The notes beneath the pieces are model-generated. The model saw only the letters and a list, made by a program, of their open reading frames with translations. It searched no databases and had not been told where the DNA came from. A program made the position numbers and the translations under genes. From Ligula intestinalis (lineage: Eukaryota > Platyhelminthes > Cestoda > Diphyllobothriidea > Diphyllobothriidae), in NCBI GenBank assembly GCA_036362985.1, contig JAYGXS010000010.1, positions 13,829,661 to 13,893,660 of the forward strand: a stretch of DNA of 64,000 nucleotides, written 5' to 3'. Shown here in pieces: positions 1-13,700 of this stretch. The number at the start of each line of letters is the position of its first letter. Positions within the stretch are counted from its first letter, which is position 1.

Positions 1-760
1 GAGCATTTCAAGCTTCGCTCACTCCGTTATAGAGAAAGAACTTTTGAATGTCCTGTCCGGTTCCAGTCACACGTAATGTTAATAGATGACCTCTCGAGTT
101 CTTTGTTGTTGCTAATGCGAAGTAGTCTCCTGCTGTAAGACAGCAGACAGACAGACACAGCCTTTCCACAACTACTACGTGCTTTTTCCCCACTGACAAC
201 CCAGATACTGACCATAAACCCAGAAAAGCGGGTTGCGCCTATATGGTGTCACTGTGTGACGCAACTGTAAGAGTTTAGCTCAACTCTGAATCCCACCGAG
301 GTCCCGTGGACTCTCTGGCGTATGAACTTCAGTTTGAATGCCATTATTTTAAATTTCCTCCGAAAAAACTGCGCGAACTTTGAGCGAACCTTTTGGAACA
401 AAGCATTTAGGCTCGGTCCGAAAGCTAATTTGGCCATTTGGGCTACTGCGGCATAACCACTTTGTATTCAAAAACTGCTTGCATGCAGCCAAGGAATGGA
501 ATATGTTTCGCGAGTCCACTGGCTCGTCTTGTTGGAGAGATTGAGGAGCCAACTTAATGAAACTGTTTACATGATGTGAACATTACTGGCAGCTCTTACT
601 TTGACCGGAGAATACCCGCTATAGAAAAAGAATTTCGCCAAGACACGTCAATATATGATCTCGTCCCGAGGGCACGTCTACTATCACTATAGTTGGCCCC
701 TGTCACTGTCCCTGCTCTCGGGCAAATGATGGACTTCACCGATTACGGTGGTCGAACTCT

Positions 761-763
<3 letters not shown>
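1..763. other. Intergenic, nothing recognised
   Basis: Only short, mutually overlapping reading frames on both strands, without domain similarity. No RNA gene seen. Confidence 0.5.

Positions 764-799
<36 letters not shown>
764..799. repeat. (AC)18 microsatellite
   Basis: Eighteen perfect AC units. On the minus strand it is the TG tail that follows AACTGTCG of the family A repeat. Confidence 0.95.
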
Positions 800-801
<2 letters not shown>

Positions 802-1195
802 CAGTTCCCCCGTCGATTTCGACGATGGGCACCACGTGCTCCAACAAGCCGCAGCAAACGCTGAAGCAGCCGCAGCATACACAGAGGCAAGCTGGGCAAG
901 CAACATGAAAGCGACAGCAAGCAGGAGCAACGCAGAGAACTCGTGCGAGAGAAAGCAGGAGTTAAGGCAGACTCGCACAGAATCTACCCACTCGCTCGCC
1001 ACTCCCATCTCCGTTTCCGGTGTAAAGACAAAGTCAATAAGACTCGGGATGAGGGAGGGTGTAGATGGCTGGCGCGATAAACACTCAGCACGCGCACACT
1101 TGACACAGCCATCTCGCTAGGTATGCTCCCGACTGCGCGGGAGCGCCATAAAGGCCACATTAAGAGGGAGCCATTGCAGCCTGACTCTCAGTCCT
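764..1195 (-). repeat. Family A dispersed repeat, copy 1, with (TG)n tail
   Basis: Read on the minus strand, this copy starts near CTGAGAGTCAGGCTGCAATGG. It passes TTAATGTGGCCTTTATGGCG and a GC-rich dyad, then an AGGGTGTAGATGG block, and ends with a GTCGAAATCGACGG segment running into a TG tract. The same order is seen at 24850-25228 on the plus strand, and parts recur at 31125, 34730, 57283, 60680 and 62940. Class unknown; it could be a SINE or the 3' end of a larger element. Confidence 0.6.
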
Positions 1196-1567
1196 CCCTC
1201 TCCTTCCGCACGCACACACAGATACACGCGTACAGAAGGAGCAGCTACGAGGGGGTCCGAGTTTTCCCGTCAGTTGGCAGACCCTCCAAGCCACGGCTTT
1301 TAGCGTACCGTGATAGATTCAGACGCATTCAGATTTATTATAGTGAGGAGAGAGACGCGCCGAGGTCGACCTCACTCTCTTCCTCCCCGCATAGTGACCG
1401 CCTAGCTTTTCGGGCACCCGCAGTGGGGCCTGAAACCCAGTGGGAGCGCGAGCGCAGTCACCAACGGGGAATCAGAAGTGAGAGAAAGTGCCAGCGCCTT
1501 CCAGGCCGCAGGGACCGTGGTTGGCTGAAGACTGGCATTGCATGTGCATACAAACCATTGGCTCTCA

Positions 1568-2049
1568 GAAGGGTGAGAGCATCCCTGCATGAAGCCTGGG
1601 CCAACACCCTCCTGAGAGGGGTTACCAGTCAGTCAACGACTGAAAGGCACTACCCATGCTCCGTCGTCGGTTGGCGTCCGTGGGCGAAGCTGAAAGGAGA
1701 GCAAGAGACAACTGGTGAGCTTTGCAATTGTGGACGTGCAGAAGAAGAAGAAGAAGAAGAAGAAGAAGAAGAAGAAATAGAAAAAGAGGAGGAAGGGGAA
1801 AGAATGAAGGGCAAAAATAGAAAAAGAAAAAGGGATAGGAAGACGAAGTGAGTGAAAGAGGTAGATAGGGAGAGGAGGCGAGGGGGGAAACGCAGACAGG
1901 CGGAGAGAGAGGGGAGAAAATCAAGTATAGAAAAGAACAATGCGAACAATGGGAAGGGTGAGAACAGCCCTGCATGAAACCTGGGCCAACACCCTCTTGA
2001 GAGGGGTAACCAGTCTGTCAACGACTGAAAGGCACTACCCATGCTCCGT
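1568..2049. repeat. Pair of 97-bp direct repeats flanking a purine-rich segment
   Basis: Copies at 1568-1664 and 1953-2049 have the same length and about 90% identity by eye. Both run from GAAGGGTGAGA through GCCAACACCCTC to CTACCCATGCTCCGT. The 288 bases between them are strongly purine-biased and include a GAA microsatellite. The origin of the pair is unclear: it may be a tandem duplication or flanks of an insertion. Confidence 0.8.
1739..1776. repeat. (GAA)n microsatellite
   Basis: About twelve GAA units inside a longer purine tract that continues to about 1925. Confidence 0.92.
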
Positions 2050-3074
2050 GTAGACGCACACACACCAAAAGTGAACATCACTGACTGAATGCTTTACATT
2101 TTACAGCTCTCCCACATAAATGTACTGGCCCGACGATACCTTATCGAAAGTAAAGCCATGCTCGCCAATGGTGGTCAGAATTCAATATGTCACCATCATT
2201 TGGCAATCATGCATAACTTTCAAACCATGGTGGCACTACACCGCAGGTCAAAATGTATCGCAATTTTTCCATTCTGCTATCAGCATTGACGAATGGTAGC
2301 AAAGTCTACGTCCATAAAATTAACTTGCAACTCTACAATTTCAAATACAGGTTTGGCATGTAAACAGAAGCAAGTTAGAACTGCAAAATTTAAACAAGAA
2401 TCAGGCACAACACCTTGCGAACAACGCACCTGGGCATTTACTTGATTCCCTTGCTGAGCACATACCATAGCAATGATGTGTGCACAAGCAATTTCAGATA
2501 AAACTACCCATAGTCTCATTTTAAAGTATCTGTCCTCCGATCCACGGTCTTGAGCGGAAGGAAAAGGTGAAGAAAACTTGTAAATGGAACTTCGGTAACT
2601 GATTCAGAGGTCAGGGACGCACGACATGAATATGAGCTCACAGCCAAATAATGAATACACTGCCTAGGAGGAATAAAGGTATAAGAGGACTGGTTGAGGC
2701 CATAATTTCTAAAAATAATCTCCTGAACACGCATATCAGTCAACCTGCCGCATATGTCTATTATCCCAAAGGTTTTTAAAGACTTCAATACGATTTCCAT
2801 GCCGAATTTGACTAAGGCGCAAGGCAAATCTGCGTTCAGACTGGGAGAGCCAAACGCAATGGGATTGCCAGAGGAAACAACTTTCCCAAAAATAAACTGA
2901 GAAGAAGGCACAGCTCAGCAGATTCCATCCTGGTTAGGGAATAGTTTGCGATTATCCCGCTGTAGTTATTAGACTTCGGCCCAAATATGCATATCAATTT
3001 TCTATCTTTGTCTATAAAATTTAGTTCAGACTGATTTACTCTAAGATAATAATCAATTTCTAAAAACAATTTGT
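2050..3074. other. Intergenic, nothing recognised
   Basis: The longest minus-strand frame (2516-2911) lacks any recognised motif and overlaps other frames. Confidence 0.45.
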
Positions 3075-3700
3075 AAGGATTCCTTGTGATGTCTTCGAAA
3101 GGACCCTATGTGTTATAACCCCCTACCTACAAATTTTAAGTAGGTTGAAGTACCCACAGAATTACATTTTCTTAACGTCAGACGTCGACCCCGGTAGCGA
3201 CTGGATGATGGCATTGAACTACAGAGGGGTCTTCCGAAGGCCACCGCATACAATAACTGCTTAAGTCGGCATATTCAGAAAAATGTATTTTCAACTTTAC
3301 TGCAGGAATTATCGCTTACTTACAAATTTTAAGTAGGGTAAATTACACAATCTTCAAATCTATTTGACTTGTTCCCCTTTATTCCAATAAGAGTTAGAGG
3401 TACTGCTAGAAAATGTGCCTAAATGACCCCGCCAGATGTTAGGACACGCTTCCCCGATATACAATAGCTCACCGTCGGTCCAGCAGGGAAATAGCGATGG
3501 CGTCAGTGCCTATTTCAGTGTCCACGCCCGAGGTTTGAGTAAGCGCCCAAACTTACTCTCGTAACTTTTTATTATATAGGATTATTGCGATTTACTGTGT
3601 TTTATTTCATACCCCGCTGGAACCTCTTCCCTAAAAATGGTGCCCGTGAAAGTGAGGGGTGCGCTTCGCGCACTTCCCAAGCGGCCCAACGATGCACTCC
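3075..3700. repeat. Family B dispersed repeat, copy 1
   Basis: About 620 bases that realign, with roughly 70% identity by eye, to 44044-44665 in the same orientation. Shared anchors: GTCTTCGAAAGG, ATTTTAAGTAGGTTGAA, GGATGATGGCATTG, GAAGGCC(A/G)CCGCAT and CGCCCGAGGTTTGAGTA. Inside the copy an AAATTTTAAGTAGG unit recurs about 195 bases apart. No open frame is shared by both copies. Class unknown. Confidence 0.75.
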
Positions 3701-6700
3701 TTACGAAAATTTAAACAATATTTTCTTCAAAACTGGAACATCTACAGAAGGCGCACAACGGATTCGTTCGGATCCGTTCAGTTTTAATAAGGGAAAGATA
3801 TGTAAGCGCATTGCAAAGATACTAAATGATTTATGCTATTTTATGCTTTCGTTTTCCTTCCTTTTCACGGTTGCCGACCGGGAACGCCCTGGCCGACCTG
3901 ACTGAAAAGGGATTGCTTACCTACTTGCAGGTGAAAATCAGGCGGCCATTGGGTGTTAAAAAAGAGTAAATATAACCGACCACCCACATATTACGAGCAG
4001 TATAAGTGAATGTAATTGGTCTGCATCTGCAATTATGCGTATAGCCGGTAAGCGAGAAGCTTGTTGTAGCAGTAATAATATTAGTGTGAGGTTCCAATTT
4101 CCATTAGAGAAGGGAATAGTTATTTGGTTGCTAGAAGATGCATCTCATTTGAACATCAACTGTGTATGAATGAAAATTATGTAAATGGCTGTACTTCCTT
4201 CAGAGATCAAAATATTGTGTTCGTCTATCTTCCGGTTAGCACTTAAAATGCATAATTTTGTAGAGTTTACACCACAAAACGCTTGGTGGTCGTGAACTAC
4301 GCGAGATGCCGCTCTTTCCTCACGGATGGGGAACTGATTCAAGAATAAATTCTACAAACACAGGTGAAAACAGATTTAAAGTTGTTAAGAAGGTATCATT
4401 TTATCTATCCCTGAATAAAAGAATATAATAAATACAAATGACATACGGTTCAGACCATAAACTGTGTGAAATCCATGACAAAAAATGGAAGTAATGTAAT
4501 CCAGCATAACAGAAAGGCTCATGAGGTCGCTATTAATGTAACATACAACGCACGCGTTTGCAGAATTTTTGTAATGTCTTGGCGTCTGGCACAGGCCCCA
4601 AAATAGTTAGCCGTATGTGCTGATCCAAGTGCGGACCACACTAGCAAAGTCACCCCCTGGGCGGAGATACTCGTTGACGTTGGGCAATGGTCAATTCGAG
4701 AACATTAAAAATAAGTATCACATGAGTAAGAGCTATGGACTTAAATCTTATTTAAAATGCTTTACCCTTGCCGAAGTTTATTTTTCGATAGCTACGCAAG
4801 GTTGTTTGTCTATGCAGAGTATCTGACGGTAATTTAAAAACTTGTATGTTGTTTGCCTGGCGTATACTTTGATCAGGTTATTATGGGTTTGCAAGGATTT
4901 TCCTTGCTATACGATTTCGTAGGAATAGAAATTTAACCTTCGAAATATTTCTCCACTCTAAATTATTCTTTACTAATAGCACCTTATAAAGTCTTTTTCT
5001 TCCCATTTTTCTTGCCCGACATTTTTCTGAGAACTTATAGAAGGTTATTTTGCGGAATACACTATTTATCTAAATAGTTGACCGTCCTGTCCGTTTGCAA
5101 GCTTATCCACATATAACAAACGGAAGAGACCGTAGTGTTTTAGCGTTTGTATCAGGGGTCCATTATCAGGCATATGCGCCAGTCCGGACATAAGTGAACT
5201 ACTAAGGAGTACTTGATAGACAACAGGAAAGCAATAGATGGACAGAGAGTAATATAACTAGCAGGTGAAGAGACAACGGCGACAGAGTGCAGCGAGACAA
5301 GAAGATGGACAGTTAAAGCGCGGGTTGGATTCATGGGCCACAATTAGTAGTTTCACATTGAATGCGTCATCACTACGTCCACTGACTGAGATCATCCCCT
5401 GAATCCACGAAAGCTTAAAGGGTCAGAGTTATCTATCTGCATAAAGAGTGTGCTACTTATATCTGCATCTTCGTTAACTCGCGTGCCTGGGTTACGGAGA
5501 ACAAGTATGTGTAAGACTAGACTACTAGCTTGGAAAATAATGAAATGGTCCAAATTTTGCGTTGGGATGTTTGTGAGGGATTGAATTATGTTGGAACTAG
5601 GTAGCGGTTTGATTTCTTGACGAGGCTTATCTTTAATTTTTCATTCTGTTCAGTCATTTCCCGGATTTCTCCAAATCCACCTAAGTTTTTCAATCTTTGA
5701 GTGTAAATTGCCATCAATCTGGAATATATTGCCATCGAAATATCATCTTACACCTCGAGCCTTATTTGAACCAGTTTCCCCATGCCATTTTTTCGCTATC
5801 AACAATCTATCCTTAAGGCTTGTGACATGTTCCTATCAACCGGTAAAATGCACGATTTTACCTCATTTTTCGTCTACTGTGGCTAGGTGGAACTTCCCAC
5901 AGCCTCTTAAGTTCGCTGACTGTAGTTTTTCGGTTAATCTGCGACCATATATGTTTTTGTTGTCCTTTTGGAGTATTCTGTTGGCTGGTTATCAAGCCTA
6001 CCTCTTATTGAACATAAAGTCGGCGGTTGACGTACCGCTTTATTTTATTTTCTAATGCGTTTGAACCACTATCACAGTGGCTCAAGTTAATAGGGTCGAC
6101 GCCAACCGCTTCGATGTTCGGGTCCGGTTCCATAAAAGAAGTGCGGCATCAGGTAAAAAATGTTGTATTCTGTACAGAAGTAAAGCATAATAGGTTAATG
6201 AAAGTTTGTAGCTGACAAGCTTGCATCCGCGGCCGCGAGTGCCGGCGTCCGATGTAACAGAGTACGTTACTCATTGCAGCGCCTTCAGCGAGGCTATGTG
6301 ATTCACACTCGGTGAGGTAATTGGTCAGACCGGGTTGGAGTTGGTCTACAGGTGCGTACTTACTAGTAGTCTCGGGAGGCGATTGGTTGAGCGTTGCACT
6401 CGTAGTTGGGCCACTACACAGGTGTTAGCTTGTCATTAAAACATGCAAGGACCTTTTTTATACCTAACGGGCATCCCTTCTTCCAATATTCTTGTTGACG
6501 TTTAGTTTTACTGAGTTCAATGGAAATATATTACGTACACTAAATTATCCCTGAGAGTTTTGTAGAAAAGGTTTCTTTAACTTTACTGTAATAGTTTGCA
6601 TTCTTCAAGGTGCTGACAATAAGCTCTTCGTTCTATGTTTTCTTTTCTTAAACTCAAAGGAAAGAATGAAAAAATACTGACCTTTTGTTCTCTCATTCTC

Positions 6701-9700
6701 GCCTATCGTTTATTTTCTCAGCAATATGGTTCGAATAATTTCCACTCGGGTCGATTGTGTGAGCAGTATGGCTTTTGCCATAACTTCTTACTTGCAACTG
6801 ATTTCGAACAATCGACGTGCACTTAAAAGTGCTTATAGTAAATTAGGCTTCTTCGTTACCTGTGCCACAGCTGCGTCGCCGCAGCCGGAGTGATTACTTG
6901 TGTCTCAAATAGCCTGATCCCTAACCCCACATGAACCAGACTTCGAAGAAAGGATGTAAAATTTCACCTAATTGGGGATGACATAAAGGCAACACTGCTA
7001 TGCAGTTGCTTTCTATCCGTCATTGAAGACCATCACCCTGTTATTCCATTTATTGACAATTATATGAATTTCTCTCTATCCGAGTCACACCTTCCATTTT
7101 AGCTGCGTCCATATATTCAGCTTTAAATTTATATTTATTCCTGTCCCTTCGTCAGTTATGAGCAATTTAAATGTCGCTAATATATAAGACTTACTTCCAA
7201 TCATGTTGTGGAAAGGGCGAGACTGAGTGCGTGTTCCTTAACAAAATAAGTGATTTTGCGTTTTTTAAAATTCTTACGTAAGCCACTAATAACTTGTAAT
7301 ATACTCCGAAACTCGTTAAAGGTCGGTCGATATCCTTATAAGTGAGCATGCCTATTTCATCTGCTCCTTAATCCTGTCCGGTAAGGTGGCACTGCTTCAA
7401 ATGTTTGTTACATTGAAGGAGGCTGGCCTACAATCTTTTTTCTCCAGTTGTCCACGATGGTCTCTCTCTAAAAATTCTAGCTTTTGCAGAAGAATTTTTA
7501 TGCTGAGCTTTTTTGTAGCTGTCACTTCTTTAGAATTTTACATTTAGAATTTTTTAAACACCTCAATTTCTTTTTCTTTTCTAAACCGTAATTTACGTCG
7601 CGAAATCTCTTTCTTATAGCTTTCATAAATCCTCAGGGATATCAATTGACCCACCGAAACCTGGTAAAAACAATACAAAATTACATTCTTAATAAGTACC
7701 CATTTTAAAAATAAACCTAAAACATTGTAATGATTGGTTCGCAAAATTTCTCGCAAAAACTCCTTGGAAACACATTTAACTTCAGCTTTCTATGGTTATC
7801 AGTATTCAAACAACTGCTGATAATTCTTGTCTGTCGAAAAGCATATTTAAAATTTTGAGAACTGTTTTATTGATTTCGGTGCGTTCAGTAACCTCCTATC
7901 ATCGTTTGTTAGGATTTCCTACCAGATAAGGTCAATTACATGGCTGGAGGAGCTGATAGTTGAAAAGTAATATCATACTTGTCTTTTGTGTGGCTATCCG
8001 TGCTTTAAATAGTTTTCTCTGGCCTAGTTTTCTTGTCTATTGTTGCAACAGACGTAGCTGAGAATGACCGTTTCTAGGCGTGACACCTCGTGCTTACCTT
8101 GAGTTTGTATCTACTCTCAAACGTTGTAAAGATGTGTTTGATGGCTGCGGAATGGCTGTGCAGTACGGGTTTCTACAAAAGTACATTTCTTAGTATATTG
8201 AGCTTAACGAATCCGTTTGTTTGTCGGTTGATGAGGATGGTTGCGTAACCATTTTCAAAGAATGTAGTTTCACACGCTTTGCTTCCTGTTTGCTGCAGTT
8301 TTTTCCAGCTTTCTCCAGTACTATCACGAAATTGTCGCGGACAAAATATCAGTGATTCTATCCTTTTCCGTGTCGGTAATACTCGTGATAACGCAAACGT
8401 TTAACCGCACACTTGTGGATGATTTGTGTAGACCCAGCTTAAACTGCCATAACCGTCCATCGAAGATGGTCCTGAAGACGTATTTACTAGACGAGTGGTA
8501 ATTAATAGTTCCAGGTAGCCAATTTCCTTTGTTGAAAGTCGTGTTAATCGTATGTGTGCGCAGTGACTTCTAGTTTCCACAGCTAGCTCAATCCACACAC
8601 CATTAACTGACTGACTGAACTATTTATCCTACGCGATTGAAAAACCGGTCTATGCACTCCTATTACGAAACACATTCGAAGAACCGAAGTTGAGCTTGTT
8701 TGAAGTGCGCATAAGAGAGGCGAGTTAAATGACTGGTCATTCTCATCCTCAGTCGTCTTTACTGAGGCCAAACGAAAAAAGAAAACAGTGTGCGGATGCC
8801 CCCGGCGCAGCCTCTGGTTCTACTCCTGCTGAGTTCTTATGCCGGGTGATGGAGTTTGGCTGTATGTCGAAGAAAATTATTCTTTTAACTAAGACTTGCT
8901 ACTGCTCTATCAATACTCGACTTCTGGCTCATACTAGTCCCTCTCCATTTCCTGATCTTCGGTCTGGATTTCAGAAAGTTTACATTATGCCATCCATCCT
9001 CTTCGATAGTGTCATTAACTGTTTCTTTGACGAACTTTACACAGGTCCTGCGTGTACCTAATCATTGTTAAATGACAGTGAGTTAATGTCGATCAAAGGT
9101 TTTCGTATGTTTCAAAAAGTTTGTACGGACTTTTCGAAATATTTATATCATGACTAAGATCCACGTGCATCGTGCCTTTGCCCAATCGCTCTTCCTTTGC
9201 CTGAACTATGCACTTAGAATACGAGCAAAAGCTGGGGTTTTCTAATATTCACTAGCTCCGTTTTGAAGGAGGCAATCTGTAATTGCTCCAGCAACATCGG
9301 CCACCCATACGGGATGTTTCGAGAATCTTATTTAACTCTTGATACCTGAGTTCGATTCTACTGCTGTTGATGCGTCACCGCTGCCCACTCGGGGACCACA
9401 AAGAGGTCAACTCAAACCTGGCCCAACATAATCCGTCAAAGCAAGGGCAGCTTCCGCTTCTTGAGAAGAGGGTGCCTCGTTGATGTTGATAGTTGTACTC
9501 GTGAGAATTCGTCAGAACAGAAGGGGCTTCTTGGATCCCAGATATTTTTACCCAGTCTCTGGAGGAAGTAGATCAAACTGTCCAGACTTGCGCTAGTAGA
9601 TCATCATGCGTGGGAGTCGGTCAGACCGAACATAACTATTGTCGTGCTATGTACACACGCAAACGAAGGAGAGAATATGACTTCTCTGGCGCAACCTTTT

Positions 9701-10003
9701 TCGTTTTAACATAATTGTGGATTTCACGGCTCCCTCTCAATCTTAGAATGATCCTTGCATCTGTAACACAGTTTGAAGTCGCCCATTAACGTGGTCTTAT
9801 AGTCGTGCCTATAGAGGTCATGGAAGTCCAGTTTGTATCGGTACAAAGACCCATGCGTCTGCAGCTTTGGAGTGGCGGACTCGAAGTACATGATTCGCAT
9901 TTGCGGGCTATCCCTTTTCTAATCATTTTGGCTGACTGACTAACTCCTCCCGTTCTACATTGGAGCCTACTCTCGAGCCCCGCCAGCGGTCGCACAGTAG
10001 GTG
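3701..10003. other. Long intergenic stretch upstream of the gene, nothing recognised
   Basis: AT-rich sequence with only short unsupported frames (longest about 115 codons). No transposon protein, tRNA or long repeat was identified by eye. Old, decayed repeats are likely but not demonstrable here. Confidence 0.45.
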
Positions 10004-10112
10004 AACATTGTCGGCAAAAACAAGGAACACTGGAATGACCATTTCTGATTCATTAGCCGTCATCCGCCAGTCATAACCAACCCAAGGTAGTGCACCACCC
10101 GAGGCTGGATAT
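10004..10112 (-). mobile_element. SINE body, minus orientation
   Basis: The reverse complement carries CTCGGGTGGTGCAC, then GTTATGACTGGC, GATGACGGCTAATG and AGAAATGG, ending at GACAATGTT. These are the same body blocks as at 10930, 24240, 48075, 48260, 57065 and 58190. The tRNA-like head is not clear in this copy. Confidence 0.75.
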
Positions 10113-10369
10113 CGTAAGCTAATTTAGTTGACCTTAGCAGTACTAGCGGGATGAACTGAATTGCTTAACCATCCTTTGTCGACGATCTATTCCAAGAGTA
10201 AGCATTATTTTCTGTCCACAAACCTTTCTAGTACTAAGTGGGAAGGGGGTTAAAAAGTCAAGTACCTCATCCCACTCTCCTTTCCCCTTTTTACCTCCTG
10301 CAACTGAATCACTATATCTTTTTATTCCGTTGTAGCACATGCGATTTCAGTGGGCTGTTGTCTCTCCAT

Positions 10370-10724
10370 ATGAACCTCGATGACCCGCCCATGGATTTCA
10401 GCGGGACTGACACTGTACCCAGTAGACCACCGGAGACCTACTACTATAAGGTACACCCCGGGCGCAACGTCTTCTTTTGCCGAGGCCATGGTGTCATGAG
10501 TCGGCAGATGGGTGTCTTCTACGTCACAGTATTCCTCATCGTAGGTGTGAGTGTGCTCTTCTTTGCCTTCGATTGTCGCTACTTGGCGGTGACATTGAGT
10601 CCGGCCATCGCCGCGGTTGGTGCTCTTCTCTTCATCTTCGTAATGGCTGTGCTCATGCGTGTTAGTTGCATCGACCCTGGCATCATCCCCAGAGCTACCG
10701 TTGCAGAGTTGAGATGTGCAGAAG
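10370..10724 (+). CDS. Palmitoyltransferase coding exon 1 (start, TM1, TM2, DPG)
   Basis: Encodes residues 1-118 plus one base. The first in-frame ATG is at 10370, with another in-frame ATG seven codons later. A GRN..C block near residue 31 and the [11 protein letters not shown] stretch after TM1 match the ZDHHC9/14/18 subgroup. The donor AAG/GTGAGC lies at 10724/10725. A possible acceptor, TTTCAG, ends at 10350 just upstream, so the mRNA may have an untranslated first exon further 5'. Confidence 0.88.
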
Positions 10725-13700
10725 GTGAGCTGCTGCGAACTTTGTGTGCATATCCTTTTTGCACCGTTCTTCCATTCTCTCGTCAATCTGGGTGCGGAGC
10801 ACCCTCGATCACAAGGGATTTACACTCGTTGATGAAGGTTTACCGATCGCTAGCAGCACACACTCGTTCCGTTCTGCCTTGGAACTCATCCTCGAGCCCC
10901 GCCAGCCGCCGCTAGTAGTCTAGACAGATAGCTCCGAGTGGTGCACCACTTTGGGTTAGGTATGACTGACTGATGATGGCTACTAAGCCAGAAATGGCTA
11001 TTCAAGTTTATTTTGTCTGCCGGCAATATTATTTGCCCAGTAAGGGATTTACTCGGCCGACGTTTCGGATCTACAGGAGGCCCCGTCCTCAGAGGCACAA
11101 AAGAAGGCAGTGGAAGGTCGAACACTAACCATGGGAGGGGAGCGTTATTTAGAGAGTGGGATCCCTACACACTCAGGTTAATGTCAAATTGTCAGTCGCG
11201 GGGCCTCTATCATTCGTGCTGATAGTTGGTGTGGCAAGAAGTTGACTGTCCTGTTAATCACTGCCTTCCTACGCAGTGTGTTTTGAGAAGAAAAAGCAAT
11301 AGCGTGATCGCTGGCACATGCACTTTGCTTGCCTGAGGTTTTCAATTCCAGCTCGAATCCATCCTCAGAGACACCATCAGCTACAGGTAATTCCTCCAAA
11401 ACGTGTCGTATCTGTTATAGGATGCCGTCGCTATGCTGCTAAGCATCTATGACAAAAAACAGCTCCCCCATTCGTCGAAGATGATTGCGATCTGGTGCGC
11501 TAATTGCTTGATGGTCGGCATTCTGCTCGTTACCCGTTAAAATCTCATCACCCGTGTTGCATGTTGGTTTACTGATTGCTCGGCCATCTGGCTTACCGAA
11601 ATTGGTGTTGGAAAATGTATTTACCGGCGCGTTGCCTGAGTGACTGATTGCCTTGGCCAAACTAAGTTTTAGCACCGAATATGGGTTGGGGAGGTAATTT
11701 CACTCGTAAGTAGACTGTGGGCCTGTAAATAATGACTCGTCCACGTCCTATCCTTGCCTCTACCAACACTGCCCGTGTGTTTAATAGCTTTGACCGAACA
11801 GTTTGGAAGATGGCCTGGTGCGTATCGATTCGCGCCTTGAGCACCATAACGCCTCCACCCTGAACGTACAGCGTGCAATATTACATCCCATTGCGTTTTA
11901 CTCTCCGGTTCTATCTCTTTTTGTCAGCGATTACTCGGGACTCGTCTTTTCGCATGTTTGTTAATCCTCCTGGCTATATTAGACAGCACCCCCCTCATAA
12001 TCGCTATCGTATCCTTGCGCCCTAGTTAAAATACCACCGTTTCTGTTGCCAGCCTCGAATTTACGAAAAGCACAAAGACCTGATTGCGAGCCTAACTGAC
12101 CATCGAAGATTTTATAACTGTTAAACCAACACCTGTCAACGTTTTGTGGTCATGTTTGGCGGAAATATGAGTATTGGCCAATTTCGAGAAGGTAAGAGTT
12201 CCAAATGGAAATCTGAGTACCGAATACTCCTCACCAGAACAGTTTTTTTTCGGGCTGACGTTTTGCAAAGCTTAGACGGCTATTAAAGCGTCGGCTGTCG
12301 CTATCCAATAGCGATTTAAATGTATGACTGAGAATTCCGTTCCTCCCTCGAAAGTATGGCCAGTCTCTCCAATGCCACTTGCAAGCTGTGAGTTAATGTC
12401 TAATCTCCAAGCCGCCATTTCGTGTTCATGTAGGCCTGTTTGAAATTTTCGCTGCATTTGCAATTTAGCTTATGTCTCACTCAAAGGGTGCTGCAAACCG
12501 GGGTTTCAGGGTTTCATCATGCGCATCCGCAGCCGTTTGCGAACCTCGACTGCAAGTCTTCTCATGCCTCGTGTCCACGCACTTGCTAAAGCAGAAGCAC
12601 GCCTCTTATACATAAACATCAACCCATCAGATTAACGAGTAGGTGCGCCGCCAGGTGTGTTACAACAGCCCTCATCGTGGTTTCTGTTCACCTATGGCCC
12701 ATCTGTATGTGACGAGTCGCTCCGCCAATTTGTTCATTTACTTTTCAGGCCTTCTTTTGCGCAGAAATCGTTCCGTACCAGAAAGATGCTCAATTCCGAG
12801 AGTCTTGGATGCTCAGTTTTAGGCCTGTTGGGTGCTTTTGTACTTGTACTTGTAACAGCATTCACCTCGGGCGGTTTGAGCCGGCATCAGTTTTGACGTT
12901 GACTGCATCATGAATCACAGCTGTCCAGGCGCGTCGATCTTGCGCCTGTTCACACGAGAGCACCATCCATTCACGGCTCCACTGGCGTAGGCCGTAGACG
13001 CATGGGCCGGAAACTGACGACAGATCCTGCTTGACCGTTGCTGTCCAAGTTTTCAGCTGCCCGCCGCGCCGTTTGTGCCAGGTGGGGGGAGGCGTCGCCA
13101 CAAGCAGGTCACGAATCAGCTCACCATCATCACGCCGGGACGCATGCCCGAACCACCGAAGTCGTCTCTGAAGCAGGAGTGGAGGGAGAGCGTCTAGGTG
13201 ACAGCGTCGGCGGAGATCGGAGCAGCGAATTCGGTCGACGCGTCGGTGACGAAGGATGCGGCGTAGGCAGTCATTGTCAAACACCTCAAGGCGCCTCATG
13301 TCCTCAACACGCATAGGCCATGTCTCTCCGCCATAGAGGAGGATAGATCGAACCACTGCTTGGTGCCACTGTTGGGTGCCACACAGACAAAAGGCTTCAT
13401 GCTGTTTTTGTGTTTTCTGCCCTTGACTTTGAGTCCGTGTTCATATGCTCGGTTGTACAACGATGTTTGTTGCGGCCTGCGCGGCTTCTAACATCGTTTG
13501 GTATGTGGGTGGCGCGATCGATCCGATCTCCGATTGGCTGGAATATGTCTTGCGTGCTGAAACCGATTCTGTTGGACAACTGCTTCTGACTATTACAAAG
13601 CTCACACACCTACCACTGCCCCCGGAAGTTCCTCTGTATCAACAGTTTCCAAGTGACTTGTCAACTCAATCGTGTAGACTAAGAGCCTTCCTGCAATGAT

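Noticed and set aside
1123..1851. 242-codon plus-strand frame
   Set aside because: Arg/Glu-rich product arises from the direct repeat and GAA microsatellite; not a plausible gene.
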